Positions 28,139-38,779 of a stretch of 64,000 nt of DNA are shown in pieces. Both the position numbers and the translations under genes were made by a program. Positions within the stretch are counted from its first letter, which is position 1; each line of letters opens with the position of its first letter. The notes under the pieces are model-generated. The model was not told where the DNA came from. It searched no databases and worked only from the letters and a program-made list of their open reading frames with translations. Origin of the DNA: an uncultured Clostridia bacterium (GTDB lineage: Bacteria; Bacillota; Clostridia; TANB77; CAG-508); NCBI GenBank assembly GCA_947573445.1, contig CANPFR010000003.1, positions 1 through 64,000 of the forward strand. Direction: 5' to 3'.

Positions 28139-30238
28139 TTATTTAGTAGTCTTTTTCTTCGTTGTCGTCTTCTTTTTGGTTGTCTTCTTCGTAGTAGAAT
28201 TTTTCTTTGTTTCTTTCTCAATTTCTGAAGCATCTGTGTTTTCCACAAATTCTTCTCCTGGTTTTGGTTTGTTCCAGGAAATATAGCTACAACCTTCATG
28301 CTCGCCTTTATTGTTTTCACAAATGTAATAATTACGTTTTTTCTTGGTTTTACGGACTTGTACAACACCTCCACAAACAGGGCATGGTACATCAATGGTT
28401 TCTATAATTGGCTTGGCATTTTGGCATTCTGGATAACCTGGACATGCTAAAAACTTACCATATCTTCCATATTTTATTACCATCATTCGTCCACATTTTT
28501 CACATGGTACATCTGAAACTTCATATTCTAATTTGACATGTTCCAATTCTTTATCAACTTTTTCCACAATTTCTTCAAACGGTGTGTAAAATTCACGAAT
28601 CACTGCCTTCCATTTTTCATTTCCTTCTGCAACTTTGTCAAATTCCTCTTCCATTTTCGCTGTAAATTGGACATTAATAACCCCTGAAAAATTCTCAATT
28701 AATAACTTGTTCACAATTTTTCCCAAATCTGTTGGAGCCAATTGTTTCTGAATTTTTTCGATATATCTTCTGGCTAAAATCGTTGTAATTGTAGGTGCAT
28801 ACGTACTTGGTCTTCCAATTCCTTTTTCTTCTAATGTTTTGACTAAACTTGCTTCCGTATAACGTGGTGGTGGCTCTGTGAAACTTTGTTTTGGTTCCAG
28901 TTTTTCTTTTTTGACTTCTTCTCCCACTTCTAATTCTGGAATTTGTGTAAATTCTTCATTGGACTTTATGTCTTCACCTTCTACATATAAAGTCATAAAT
29001 CCTTTGAATTTCATAGTTTGTCCATTAGCCTTGAAATTATAATCGTTCCCATTAATAGAAACGGCAATTGTATCATAAATTGCAGGAGCCATTTGACTTG
29101 CAATAAAACGATTGTAAATTAATCGGTATAACTTATATTGATCTGGTGTTAAAAAATCCTTGATTTGGTCTGGAGCTAAATCAACATAAGTTGGACGAAT
29201 TGCTTCATGGGCATCTTGGGCTTCAGATTTGGTTTTGAAAAATCGATTTTCATAATAATTCTCACCATATTCTTTTGTAATATATTCTTTAGATGCACTT
29301 CTTGCCTCATTGGAAATTCTAGTCGAATCTGTTCTCATATAAGTAATTAAACCTGTTGTCCCTTTTTCAGGAAGTTTAACCCCTTCGTATAATCCTTGTG
29401 CAACTGACATGGTTTTTTTGATGGCAAAATTCAATTTTCGAGAAGCTTCTTGTTGCATTGTACTTGTTGTAAAAGGTGGGGCAGGATTTCTCTTTTTTTC
29501 ACCTTTTTTGATATCTGTTACTTGGTATTTAGCTCCTTCTAAATCCGCCAAAATTTTATCAACTTCTTCTTTGGAATGAAGTTCTACTTTTTTACCATTT
29601 TTGCCAATAAATTTGCAATCAAATTTAGTCTTTGTTTTTTTATCAGAAGCTTTTAAATTGATATTCCAATACTCTTCTGGAATAAACTTTTCGATTTCCT
29701 CCTCACGTTCCACAATCAATCTAACAGCAACCGACTGAACTCTACCAGCTGATAAACCTCGTTTTACTTTTTTCCATAAAACAGGACTAATTTTATACCC
29801 TACAATTCGGTCAAGTACACGTCTTGCTTGCTGAGCATCTGTTAAATTTAAATCAATGCTTCTCGGATTTTGAATTGCTTCTTTAACAGCATCTTTGGTA
29901 ATTTCATTAAAAGTTACTCGACAGATGGATTTTGGATCGATTCCTAAAATATAGGCCAAATGCCAAGCAATGGCCTCCCCTTCACGGTCAGGGTCAGTTG
30001 CAAGATAAACTTTTTTTGCATTTTTGGCTTCTTTTTTTAGTGAATTAATGAGTGGAGCCTTTCCACGTATATTAATATATTGTGGTTCAAAATCGTGCTC
30101 AATGTCAATTCCCATTTTGGATTTTGGCAAATCACGAATATGACCCATTGAAGCCACAACTTTACTTTTTCCCCCAAGAAACTTTTTGATTGTATTAGCC
30201 TTTGCTGGAGACTCCACAATCACTAATTTATCTATCAT
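28139..30238 (-). CDS. topA: DNA topoisomerase I
   Basis: Relaxes negative supercoils. 699 residues. Toprim domain with VIVESPAKANTIKKFLG at the start and ATDPDREGEAIAWHL. The active-site Tyr is in ITYMRTDSTRIS (about residue 295). Two C-terminal zinc ribbons (CEKCGRMMVIKYGRYGKFLA and CPVCGGVVQVRK...) and a Lys/Thr tail follow. First in a run with murG, ftsW, mraY and murE on the same strand. Confidence 0.98.
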   Translation of the reverse strand: MIDKLVIVESPAKANTIKKFLGGKSKVVASMGHIRDLPKSKMGIDIEHDFEPQYINIRGKAPLINSLKKEAKNAKKVYLATDPDREGEAIAWHLAYILGIDPKSICRVTFNEITKDAVKEAIQNPRSIDLNLTDAQQARRVLDRIVGYKISPVLWKKVKRGLSAGRVQSVAVRLIVEREEEIEKFIPEEYWNINLKASDKKTKTKFDCKFIGKNGKKVELHSKEEVDKILADLEGAKYQVTDIKKGEKKRNPAPPFTTSTMQQEASRKLNFAIKKTMSVAQGLYEGVKLPEKGTTGLITYMRTDSTRISNEARSASKEYITKEYGENYYENRFFKTKSEAQDAHEAIRPTYVDLAPDQIKDFLTPDQYKLYRLIYNRFIASQMAPAIYDTIAVSINGNDYNFKANGQTMKFKGFMTLYVEGEDIKSNEEFTQIPELEVGEEVKKEKLEPKQSFTEPPPRYTEASLVKTLEEKGIGRPSTYAPTITTILARRYIEKIQKQLAPTDLGKIVNKLLIENFSGVINVQFTAKMEEEFDKVAEGNEKWKAVIREFYTPFEEIVEKVDKELEHVKLEYEVSDVPCEKCGRMMVIKYGRYGKFLACPGYPECQNAKPIIETIDVPCPVCGGVVQVRKTKKKRNYYICENNKGEHEGCSYISWNKPKPGEEFVENTDASEIEKETKKNSTTKKTTKKKTTTKKKTTK

Positions 30239-30319
30239 TTTATTTTCTCCTTTAAATTATTTGACTTTCAGTAAGTATACTCTATTATTCTAAATTTAGC
30301 AATAGAAAACTTTAGATTT

Positions 30320-31441
30320 CTATGAATCTTTCACAACTTTCGTTATTTCCTCATAAATCTTCTCTTCTACGCGATTTGGTGCTATTTTCGTAGCTAATTT
30401 GCCCATTTTTTCTAACTTAATTTTATCATTCATAATCGCATCAATTTCGCTAGCTAGTTTTTGACCTGTTAATTCATGATTTAATATCACTCTTGCAGCC
30501 CCCAACTTTTCCAATACTCTGGCATTATCTTCTTGGCGATTGGCAGACCTTGATGGAAGTGGAACAAAAATCGCTGGTTTCCCACAAATGGCAAGCTCTG
30601 TTATAGTCATTGCACCACTTCTGCAAATAACTAAATCAGCAATATTAATCATTTCCTCCATATTATAAATATAAGGTACCACTTTTACATCTTTAATATT
30701 TTTTACAGAAATTGTCGCTTTTTCGAAACTTTCTTTCACAATATCATACTGGTTTCGCCCTGTTGCCCAAATAATTTGATAATTCTGGTTCAATTTCGAT
30801 TTTATCAAATCCACAGTTGCCTCATTAATTGCTTGTGCTCCTTGGCTTCCACCAAATACTAATACCATTGGTAACTCATTTTTAATCCCCAAATCGACCA
30901 AGATTTTCTTTTTTTCCTCTTTTGTAATGGAAAGTTTCTTAATTTTAGTTGGATTTCCTGTAACTACTACTTTTTTCGCTTTGGAAAGTCGTTCTTTTGC
31001 TTCTTCAAATCCAACCAAAACACAGTCAACTTCCTTGGCAAACATCTTCACAGCCCTTCCTGGATATGCATTACTCTCATGTAACACTGCAGGTACTTTT
31101 TTTGAAATAGCCGCTGCAAACACTGGTCCACAAATATAACCACCTGTTCCTAAAACCAAATCTGGTTTAAATTCATCTATGATTTTTTGCACTTCTTTTT
31201 TACTTTTAATCGTTTGCAATATATGTTTAAAATTTTTCACAGATATTTCTTTTTTTAAACCATAAGCTTCAATCCTTTTCAATTCATAACCAGCCCTTGG
31301 AACCAAATCATTTTCCAAACCATGATTCGTACCGATAAAAATAATTTCTGAATCTGGCTGTTTCTCTCGTATTTTATTAGCTATGCTAATAGCAGGATTA
31401 ATATGACCTCCCGTCCCTGCTGCAGAAACGATAACTTTCAT
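30320..31441 (-). CDS. murG: UDP-GlcNAc transferase MurG
   Basis: Makes lipid II from lipid I at the inner membrane face. 373 residues. N-terminal GTGGHINPA loop, VLGTGGYICGPV, the acceptor-domain HESNAYPGRA, and the UDP-binding GGSQGAQAIN and PLPSRSANRQEDNA motifs. About 50 bases after ftsW in the cell-wall cluster. Confidence 0.97.
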   Translation of the reverse strand: MKVIVSAAGTGGHINPAISIANKIREKQPDSEIIFIGTNHGLENDLVPRAGYELKRIEAYGLKKEISVKNFKHILQTIKSKKEVQKIIDEFKPDLVLGTGGYICGPVFAAAISKKVPAVLHESNAYPGRAVKMFAKEVDCVLVGFEEAKERLSKAKKVVVTGNPTKIKKLSITKEEKKKILVDLGIKNELPMVLVFGGSQGAQAINEATVDLIKSKLNQNYQIIWATGRNQYDIVKESFEKATISVKNIKDVKVVPYIYNMEEMINIADLVICRSGAMTITELAICGKPAIFVPLPSRSANRQEDNARVLEKLGAARVILNHELTGQKLASEIDAIMNDKIKLEKMGKLATKIAPNRVEEKIYEEITKVVKDS

Positions 31442-31491
31442 AATTTCACCTCTTCCAAAATAATCTGATGTTTTGTTTTTTCGTTAATCAT

Positions 31492-32653
31492 CTAATTTTC
31501 TCTTCTTGAAATATTCAGCAATATTCCGAACTGCTATTAAATTAGCAATTAACGATGTTCCACCATAACTAAAAAATGGCAATGGCATTCCAGTTACTGG
31601 AATCGTTCCTGTCACAACTGCAATATTAACCATCGCTTGAAGTCCTAACATTGTAACAATTCCAATAGCAATCAAACACCCAAAGTTATCTTCTGCTCTC
31701 ATCGCTATGATGACACCTCTCCATACAAAAATCGTAAATAACACAATAACAGCAACACAACCAACAAATCCTAATTCTTCTGCTAAAACAGAAAAAATGA
31801 AATCATTATGTGGTTCTGGCAAATACAAATATTTTTGTTTACTATTCCCCAAACCAACACCAAATAATCCACCTGAGCCAATTGCATATAAACTCTGAAT
31901 AATTTGCCAACCATCACCAGTTGGGTCAGAAAATGGATCCAACCAAGTCTGAATTCTGGAACTTCTGAAATCTGTACCAAGTGTTGAACCACCATTTTTA
32001 ACCATCAAAGCCCCTACTCCACAAACACCTGCAATCAATCCTGTTAGTAAAAAATGCGTCATTTTAGTACCTGCAACAAACATTTGTACAACTGTAACAA
32101 CTGTAATAATAAAGGTAGCACTAAAATGGTTTTGTAAAATTAAAATTGCACCTACAATTGGAATCATAAAAATAATTGGATAAATAAAACCATATTTATA
32201 AGTCTTCATCTTTCCATGTTCTTTTACATCTGATAAAATCGAAGCAAAAAATAAGATAAAACCTATTTTAGCAAATTCGGATGGCTGAAAATTAAAACCA
32301 GCAATAATAATCCAACGTCTAGCACCACCTGCATCAATTCCAACAAACCCAACCAGCACTAATAAGGCGATAAAAACAATATAAATAAGCCATTTTAATT
32401 TTCGAAAAATATGATAATCCACTTTCGAACATGCCATCATAACAATCAATCCTAAAACAGCCGAAATCGCTTGTTTTTTTATGTACTTATAACTATCTCC
32501 CGTTTCTGATAAAGCAGATGGGCTACTAGCCGATAAGACCATAATCAGCCCAAAAGCTACCAAAATCATAACTGTAATCCAAATAATATAATCCACAGAA
32601 CCTTTTGTAAAAAGGTTAAATTTTTTTCCTTTTTGTGTTTTTTTCTTTGCCAT
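31492..32653 (-). CDS. ftsW: peptidoglycan polymerase FtsW, with a +1 frameshift at CGG near the C-terminus
   Basis: SEDS-family glycosyltransferase for septal peptidoglycan. About ten membrane spans, with SEDS motifs (GFNFQPSEFAKIGFIL, PEPHNDFIFSVLAEELGFVG, TGMPLPFFSYGGTSLIANL). In the zero frame the tail reads AVRNIAEYFKKRKLDD, which is unlike FtsW. Skipping base 31528 (GTT-C-GGA) gives LIAVGILLNISRREN, the family's usual last helix and end, stopping at 31492 (386 aa). Because the zero frame also stays open, this site is invisible unless compared with homologues. murG follows. Confidence 0.93.
31526..31528 (-). other. CGG +1 frameshift site in ftsW
   Basis: Zero frame GTT CGG AAT ATT; conserved frame GTT (C) GGA ATA TTG CTG, read V-G-I-L-L. 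It restores the GxLLNIS ending of FtsW. Confidence 0.85.
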
Positions 32654-32683
32654 TTATCTTAAAAAGTCCTTTCTTGGCACTCT

Positions 32684-33656
32684 TTAGATTGCCAATATTC
32701 CTACGATTGAAAAAATCAAAGTAACCAGTGAAAACACCCCAACCACTCGATTTTCTCTCCAACCAGTTAATTCAAAATGATGATGCAATGGTGACATCCT
32801 AAAAAGTCTTTTTCCCGTTTTTCTAAAATACAATACCTGCAAAATAACTGACAATGTTTCCAAAACTGGAATGATTGCTATCAATAGCAAGAAAATTGGA
32901 ATACGCAAATAAATCGCGATACTCGAAATAACACCTCCGAAGTAGCAATGAACCAGTATCTCCCATCATCACTTTTGCCTTATGAAAATTATACAGCAAA
33001 AATCCCAAACAAGTTCCTGTCACAATCGCTCCAAAAATAGATATTTCTGGTCTTCCCACTTTAATCGCAAGGATGGATAGTGCTGTTATCATAATGCTCG
33101 AAACACTGGCAGCCAAACCATCAATTCCATCTGTCAAATTAACTGCATTTGTAGCACTCAACATAACAAATATAGTAAATGGAATAAATAGCCAAGTAGG
33201 AAGCACTAAAGTAAACTCTGTAAATGGAAGTATTAATTCTGTTCCAACATTGGTATATTGTATCAAAACAATCGTATAAATCGTTGAAACAATCAATAAA
33301 CCTAACATTTTCAATTTTGGATTCAAACCTTCTGTATTATGCAAAACAACCTTTTTAAAGTCATCGACAAATCCAACAATCCCAAAACCTAAACTTGCAA
33401 TCGAAATCATCAAAATTGGTCTCATAAATGCAATATCTTGATGCAAAATATACATAACTGCTGTAAAAACCAGAATGGTTATCATCATCATGATGCCTCC
33501 CATAGTTGGTGTTCCTTGTTTTTTCAAATGAGAGCGGGGACCATCTTCCCTTTCACTTTGCCCTACTTTTAATTTTTTCAAAATTGGTATGGTTAATTTT
33601 CCCAAAATTGCTGTAAAGAAAAATGAGAAAATTAAATATATAATTTGTATACTCAT
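32684..33656 (-). CDS. mraY: phospho-MurNAc-pentapeptide transferase MraY, with +1 frameshift at CGG
   Basis: Forms lipid I from UDP-MurNAc-pentapeptide and undecaprenyl phosphate. N-terminal part: [20 protein letters not shown] and GGIMMM, DDFKK (about residue 105), [13 protein letters not shown]. The frame breaks at CGG (32937-32939) directly after the catalytic loop MGDTGSLLL. Skipping base 32939 (CTT-C-GGA) gives [19 protein letters not shown] and then the conserved [12 protein letters not shown], ending at 32684 (323 aa, normal length). Without the shift the essential HHH motif is lost. Confidence 0.94.
32937..32939 (-). other. CGG +1 frameshift site in mraY
   Basis: Zero frame CTT CGG AGG TGT; conserved frame CTT (C) GGA GGT GTT, read L-G-G-V, following the MGDTGSL motif. 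Confidence 0.9.
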
Positions 33657-33664
33657 ACAATCTC

Positions 33665-35134
33665 CTATTTATTCTTTAAAATCTCTTTCACAATTTTACG
33701 TTCATCAAATTCATTTTTTATGCCATTAATTTCTTGATATGTCTCATGTCCTTTTCCTGCTAAAATAACAATATCTCTTTTATTGGCCATATCAATTGCT
33801 TCTTTAATCGCTTCTTTTCTATCTACAATGATTTTATAATTTCCTTTTGTTTTTGTAATTCCCTTCTCAATGTCAGCAATAATCTCTTCTGGTTCTTCTG
33901 TTCTTGGATTATCGGTTGTAACAATGGAAAAATCAGCTAATCTTCCTGCAACTTCCCCCATTTCTGGACGCTTGGTCTTATCACGATCACCACCACAACC
34001 AAACACACAAATAATCCTTCCCTGTGTATAGGCTTTGACTGAATTTAATAAATTTTCCAAACTCTCCGCTGTGTGGGCATAATCAATCATAATTGTCAAT
34101 TCTTTTTCATTTGGAACCAATTCATTTCTACCTGGAATCACAATTTCAAGCAGTCCTTCTTTGATTTTCTCAGCATCAATACCAATCGAGATTGCAATAG
34201 AAATTGCTGCTAAACTATTATAAACGCTATATCTTCCTGGAATGTTTACTTTCACTCTCTCATTTTTTTGTCCCAATTTTACTTTAAAATCAACACTACT
34301 ATTGGTGATTGTAATATCTTTTGCAATCAAATTAGAACCATTGTCTACAGAATATGTTTTAAAATCGCAATTTTTCGCTTGATACATCAATCTCTCACAT
34401 TTAAAATCATCACTGTTGGCAAATCCTTTTGGAGTCATTTGAAATAATTTGAGTTTTGAATGAAAATAATCATCCATATCTGCATGTTCTTTCAAACTGA
34501 TATGATCTTTTGAAAAATTCGTAAATACAGCCATATCAAAATGGGTTCCATCCACTCGATGCAATTTCAAACTTTGTGAAGATACTTCCATCACAACATA
34601 ATCTACTTTAGCCACTGCCATTTTATAAAATAATTGTTGTAATTCTAAACTTTCTGGCGTTGTTCTTGTACTTTCTGAAATTTGATCCTCACCAATATAA
34701 TTAGCAATTGTTCCAATTAGTCCAACTTTATAACCAGCCTTTTCCAGAATGGATTTAATCATATAGGTTGTTGTCGTTTTTCCTTTGGTCCCAGTTACTC
34801 CAATTAATTTAAAATATTTTGATGGATTTTTATAGAAATTACAAGCTACTTTCGCCAAAGCAACTCGTGTATGATCTGTTAAAATTACTGTCATCCCTTT
34901 TGGTAATCGGATGGATTTTAAATCTGCTGAAATATCTAACATAACAGCAATCGCACCATTTTGAATCGCCTCTTCTACAAATTGATGGCCATCAAAATCA
35001 TAACCTTTTACAGCAATAAACAACGAACCAGGTTTTACTTTTTTAGAATTATTTTGAACGGATTTTATTTCTAACTCCGCATCACCTTTTATTCTAAAAT
35101 TTTCGATTCCTGTTAATAATTCATTTAATTTCAT
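33665..35134 (-). CDS. murE: UDP-MurNAc-tripeptide synthetase MurE
   Basis: Adds the third residue of the stem peptide. 489 residues. ATP-binding GVTGTKGKTTTTYM, TRTTPESLELQ, FTNFSKDHISLKEH and the C-terminal DNPRTEEPEEI. The DNPR motif predicts meso-diaminopimelate as the added residue, in agreement with dapF at 47 kb. mraY starts 8 bases after it. Confidence 0.96.
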   Translation of the reverse strand: MKLNELLTGIENFRIKGDAELEIKSVQNNSKKVKPGSLFIAVKGYDFDGHQFVEEAIQNGAIAVMLDISADLKSIRLPKGMTVILTDHTRVALAKVACNFYKNPSKYFKLIGVTGTKGKTTTTYMIKSILEKAGYKVGLIGTIANYIGEDQISESTRTTPESLELQQLFYKMAVAKVDYVVMEVSSQSLKLHRVDGTHFDMAVFTNFSKDHISLKEHADMDDYFHSKLKLFQMTPKGFANSDDFKCERLMYQAKNCDFKTYSVDNGSNLIAKDITITNSSVDFKVKLGQKNERVKVNIPGRYSVYNSLAAISIAISIGIDAEKIKEGLLEIVIPGRNELVPNEKELTIMIDYAHTAESLENLLNSVKAYTQGRIICVFGCGGDRDKTKRPEMGEVAGRLADFSIVTTDNPRTEEPEEIIADIEKGITKTKGNYKIIVDRKEAIKEAIDMANKRDIVILAGKGHETYQEINGIKNEFDERKIVKEILKNK

Positions 35135-35290
35135 TTATGATCAGTCCTTTCATTTTGGATATTTCAAATATTAATATTTTTGTTATTATATATCAAAAAA
35201 TATTTTTTGTATAGAGGAATATGAATTTTTTCTATTGTTATTTAATCATATTAATATTTTTATAAAATTATGATGAAAACGTTATTCTAT

Positions 35291-37557
35291 TTATTTCGTC
35301 AAAATATTCCCATTTGTATATTTTTCCCCAGCAAATCGTTCCCCTGCCTTTACCACAGAAATTATTTTCTGAATTTCCTGCTCATTTTCATGCAAAAGAT
35401 CGATCCTTATAAAATCACTTTTGACACATTTGGGGGTTATGGACAAAATTTTGGAATTATAAATCCTTGTATGGCAATTTACGTTATCTGCTATTACTGG
35501 AAATTGAAAATCTTTTCTGTCTTGTAATTCATATTCACCTTTTTGGCAAGCCATTCCACAATTTGCATTTTTTCCAATGGGACAGTATTTTGATGTCATC
35601 AAACAAGTTCTGCCATATACCACAACTTCTTTTTCCAAATCAGTTTTAAAACTAGAAATCATTTTTTTGTCAAGTTCTGGAGAAAACGTAAATCGACTTA
35701 TTCCCAAGTTTTGTATGACTTTTTCTGATAAATAATTCGTGATATTTAAGGTATCATTAGCCATTATTTTTTGTTTGAAATCTAATCTTTTTAATAATTC
35801 AATTTGCGATAAATGCGAAATCATAACACCTTTTACTTGTTGCAATATGGCTCTATTTTCTCGTATGATTTTCTCGTACTGTTCCTCCAAAATATTAGGC
35901 AAAATTGCAATGCAATCCCTCATTTCTCCTGCTTTTATTAAATCCTTAAATGGCACATAAATCTGATGATAATCTAATTTGGAATAATCCACATTTTCAT
36001 TCCATTTTTGCAAATATAAATTAATTTTAAGATTTGCATTGCTTTGCGTTTTAGTATTTTTAAAGTCAAGCGTAATTTCCTTTTTAGCCTTTCTACAAAT
36101 CATCTTTTCCAAATCAGCCTCAAACTTTTCGATCGCCTCTCTTCGAAGTGCATTTAATTGACTAATTGGTAATTTTAGATGCTCAATTTCAACTTGAACT
36201 TCTTTGATGCAAAAAAATGTATTTCCTGTTTTTTGTATTTGGCATATTATTCTTGATTTGTCAAGTTCATTTACATCGTATTTTTCATATTTTATCGTCG
36301 ATTTAACTCGAATAGAATCATTGTACAATTCCAGACATATATTTTCACCGTTTTTGATATAGTTTGCATGAAATATCTACCTTTTTGATTTCTTTTTTGT
36401 AAATGTCCCATTGTTTTTTATTAAGCTCATGATCTACAATTTTGTAGACTTTATCCTGCATTTTGACATTTTTAATTGATTTAATTTCTCCAATTCTATT
36501 TTGGTCATTTATTTGAGAAATATAAGATGTATCTTCTTGGATGCGAATCACATCTCCAAGCGAAAGTTTATCTTTTAAATCGATGCTTATCTGTTTTTGC
36601 TTTGAATAAATCTGACTAACATCACCAATATAAACCCCTAAATGATTTGGTTTTTTGGAATAAACGATATTTTGTCTACCTTCCAAATAGCCAGTGCCCA
36701 TTCCACCACGATTGTAGATTTGCAAGATTTGTCTTAAATCTTCTTCTTCTACCTTATATTGCTTGGTTTTGTCTTGAGCTAAATCAATGTATTTTCGATA
36801 CATGCGAGTAATAATTGACACATATTCATATGACTTTTTTCTACCTTCCATTTTCAAGCTATCAACACCACAAGCTAGCAATTCTGGTAAAAGTTGCAAT
36901 GTACTTATATCCTTGGGACTTAACAAATAACCACTATTCATAGGTTTCCCATTTTTTAGCAATTTATAATTCAATCTACAAGGACCTGCACACAATCCTC
37001 TATTTCCACTTCTTTTTCCAACCATACTACTAAACAAACACTGACCAGAATACGAGACACACAAAGCACCATGCCCAAAAACTTCCAATTCCATCGATGT
37101 TCCTTTTCGAATTTGAGTAATTTCTTTGAGTGACAATTCTCTTGCCAAAACAACCCTTTTTAAGCCTAATTTCTCCATTAAATGAACACCATCTAGATTG
37201 GTAATGGTCATTTGTGTACTGGCATGAATCGGTAAATCTGGGAAACTTTTGATAAGTTCAATTGCCAAACCAATATCTTGCACAATGATTGCTGAAATAC
37301 CAGCTTCGTAGGCAAATTTCGCTGTTTGTAAAGCTTCTTCGAGTTCATGATTAAACACCAATGTATTTAAAGCTAAATAAACCTCTACTCCTCTTTTTCT
37401 AGCATATAGAATAGCACTTTTTAATTCTTCCTTATTAAAATTTTGTGCATTGGCTCTCGCATTAAAACGACTAGCCCCTAAATATACTGCATCTGCTCCA
37501 TTTTGTACAGCTGCTATTAAATGATCAAAATTGCCGAACTGGCGATAATAGTTCCAT
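35291..37557 (-). CDS. U32 family peptidase (collagenase-like, DUF3656 type) requiring two +1 frameshifts at CGG
   Basis: Read from ATG 37557 (GGAG, 7-base spacer), the first codons are MELLSPV. CGG follows at codon 8, and skipping 37536 gives GNFDHLIAAVQNGADAVYLG and SRFNARANAQNF, the U32 N-terminal signature. The frame then stays open through GHGALCVSYSGQCLFSSMVG, NRGLCAGPCRL and SLKMEGR to QK, where a second CGG precedes a TGA stop. Skipping 36350 gives GENICLELYNDSIRVKS and the remaining about 350 residues (CPIGKNANCGMACQKG...), ending at 35291. The total is 754 aa, fitting long U32 proteins linked to tRNA hydroxylation or protein turnover. No single frame covers more than half of it. Confidence 0.88.
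36348..36350 (-). other. second CGG +1 frameshift site in the U32 peptidase gene
   Basis: Zero frame AAA CGG TGA (stop); conserved frame AAA (C) GGT GAA AAT, read K-G-E-N. It joins the two halves of the protein. Confidence 0.85.
37534..37536 (-). other. first CGG +1 frameshift site in the U32 peptidase gene
   Basis: Zero frame GTT CGG CAA TTT; conserved frame GTT (C) GGC AAT TTT, read V-G-N-F. It falls at codon 8; the zero frame (starting at this ATG) stops within a few codons. Confidence 0.85.
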
Positions 37558-37701
37558 TATATTTCTCCATTTTTTGTATATTGTATACTGTTTTTGTAGT
37601 TTTTTCAAGGGGAAGTATCTGAAAAACAACATTTTTAAAAAGCCTCCCAAAAATCATGCCTAAAATAGATGTCTAAAATCAGAAAAAACAGTATCTTTAA
37701 C

Positions 37702-37745
37702 AAAGCCCCACTTGTGCAATAACACACAAGCAGGGCTTTTCTTAT
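37702..37745. terminator. pyrB terminator
   Basis: AAAGCCC and CTTGTG pair with CACAAG and GGGCTTT around a small CA/CA internal loop, directly after the pyrB stop. Confidence 0.7.
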
Positions 37746-38645
37746 TTATTTTTCAAACGCTTGTACAAAAAGAGCCATTCTCACATACAATCCATTATGA
37801 GCTTGTTTGAAATACATAGCTCTTGGATCATCATCAATGTCTGTTGCGATTTCTTCATTTCTTGGCAATGGATGAAGCACAATTGTATTAGGAGAAAATT
37901 TATTTAAGACTTCTTTGTTAATAATATATTCTTCTCTTCCAAAATCTCCCTCAAATCTCTCTGACTGAATTCTAGTGTGATACATGATATCAACATCGTT
38001 TGGAATTTCATCAAAGCTTGTACATTTTTTGTATTCAATTCCTCTTATCTTTAACATTTCAATATATTCTTGTGGCAAAGCAAAACATTCTTTACTTAAG
38101 CCATATACTTTCACATTTTCATAAAGACTTACTAATCTTAACAAAGAATGAATGGTTCTGCCATTTAGTAAATCTCCTAAAATAGCTACTTTTACTCCAT
38201 CTAGTGTTTTACGATGTTCTCGAATTGTATAAACATCTAATAAAGCTTGCGTTGGATGTTCTCCTTTTCCTGCCCCTCCATTAATCATTGGAACTGTTGC
38301 AATTTGAGCTATTTCTTCTGGCCAAGTATCACTAGAATGTCTAATAACAATAGCATCTGCATATCCTTGTAAAATTTTTACGGTATCTTCTAAACTTTCT
38401 CCTTTTCTTCCTGAAGAATTTGAAGAAGCATTTTCTGTTGTAATCAGTCTGCCTCCTAATCTTAAAACTGCTGTTTCAAAGGATAATCTTGTCCTTGTAC
38501 TTGGTTCATAAAACATAGTTGCAATAATTTTTCCTGCTAATTTGTCTGCATATTTTTCTGGATTTTGCTTGATATTATCTGTTAAACAAAATAGTTCCTC
38601 TAAACTTTCCTTTGTGTACTGTTTGGCACTTAATACATGGTTCAT
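37746..38645 (-). CDS. pyrB: aspartate carbamoyltransferase catalytic subunit
   Basis: First committed step of pyrimidine synthesis. 299 residues. Carbamoyl-phosphate motif FYEPSTRTRLSFE (about residue 47), GGAGKGEHPTQALLD, VAILGDLLNGRTIHSL and HPLPRNEEI. Single gene with its own promoter. No regulatory subunit gene or attenuator is visible beside it. Confidence 0.97.
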   Translation of the reverse strand: MNHVLSAKQYTKESLEELFCLTDNIKQNPEKYADKLAGKIIATMFYEPSTRTRLSFETAVLRLGGRLITTENASSNSSGRKGESLEDTVKILQGYADAIVIRHSSDTWPEEIAQIATVPMINGGAGKGEHPTQALLDVYTIREHRKTLDGVKVAILGDLLNGRTIHSLLRLVSLYENVKVYGLSKECFALPQEYIEMLKIRGIEYKKCTSFDEIPNDVDIMYHTRIQSERFEGDFGREEYIINKEVLNKFSPNTIVLHPLPRNEEIATDIDDDPRAMYFKQAHNGLYVRMALFVQAFEK

Positions 38646-38711
38646 TTGGGGTCCTCCTTTTTTTATTTTATTCTTTAAAATATACGATCAGATTGACTAA
38701 AAATTGATATT

Positions 38712-38740
38712 ATTATAACATATAAACTCTAAAAAGTCCA
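38712..38740 (-). promoter_or_regulatory. pyrB promoter TGGACT-N17-TATAAT
   Basis: Minus-strand hexamers at 38740-38735 and 38717-38712, spacing 17. Confidence 0.6.
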
Positions 38741-38779
38741 CTCCATGAATAAAACTTTCTTGTCAGTTATAATTTATCG

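Noticed and set aside
28096-28395. Separate small gene overlapping the topA 3' end
   Set aside because: It lies out of frame inside the topA zinc-ribbon and Lys-rich tail codons and has no ribosome site.
36345-36353. TGA read-through between the two halves of the U32 gene
   Set aside because: The downstream half is in the +1 frame, and several other genes here end normally at TGA (for example pyrF), so stop recoding does not work.
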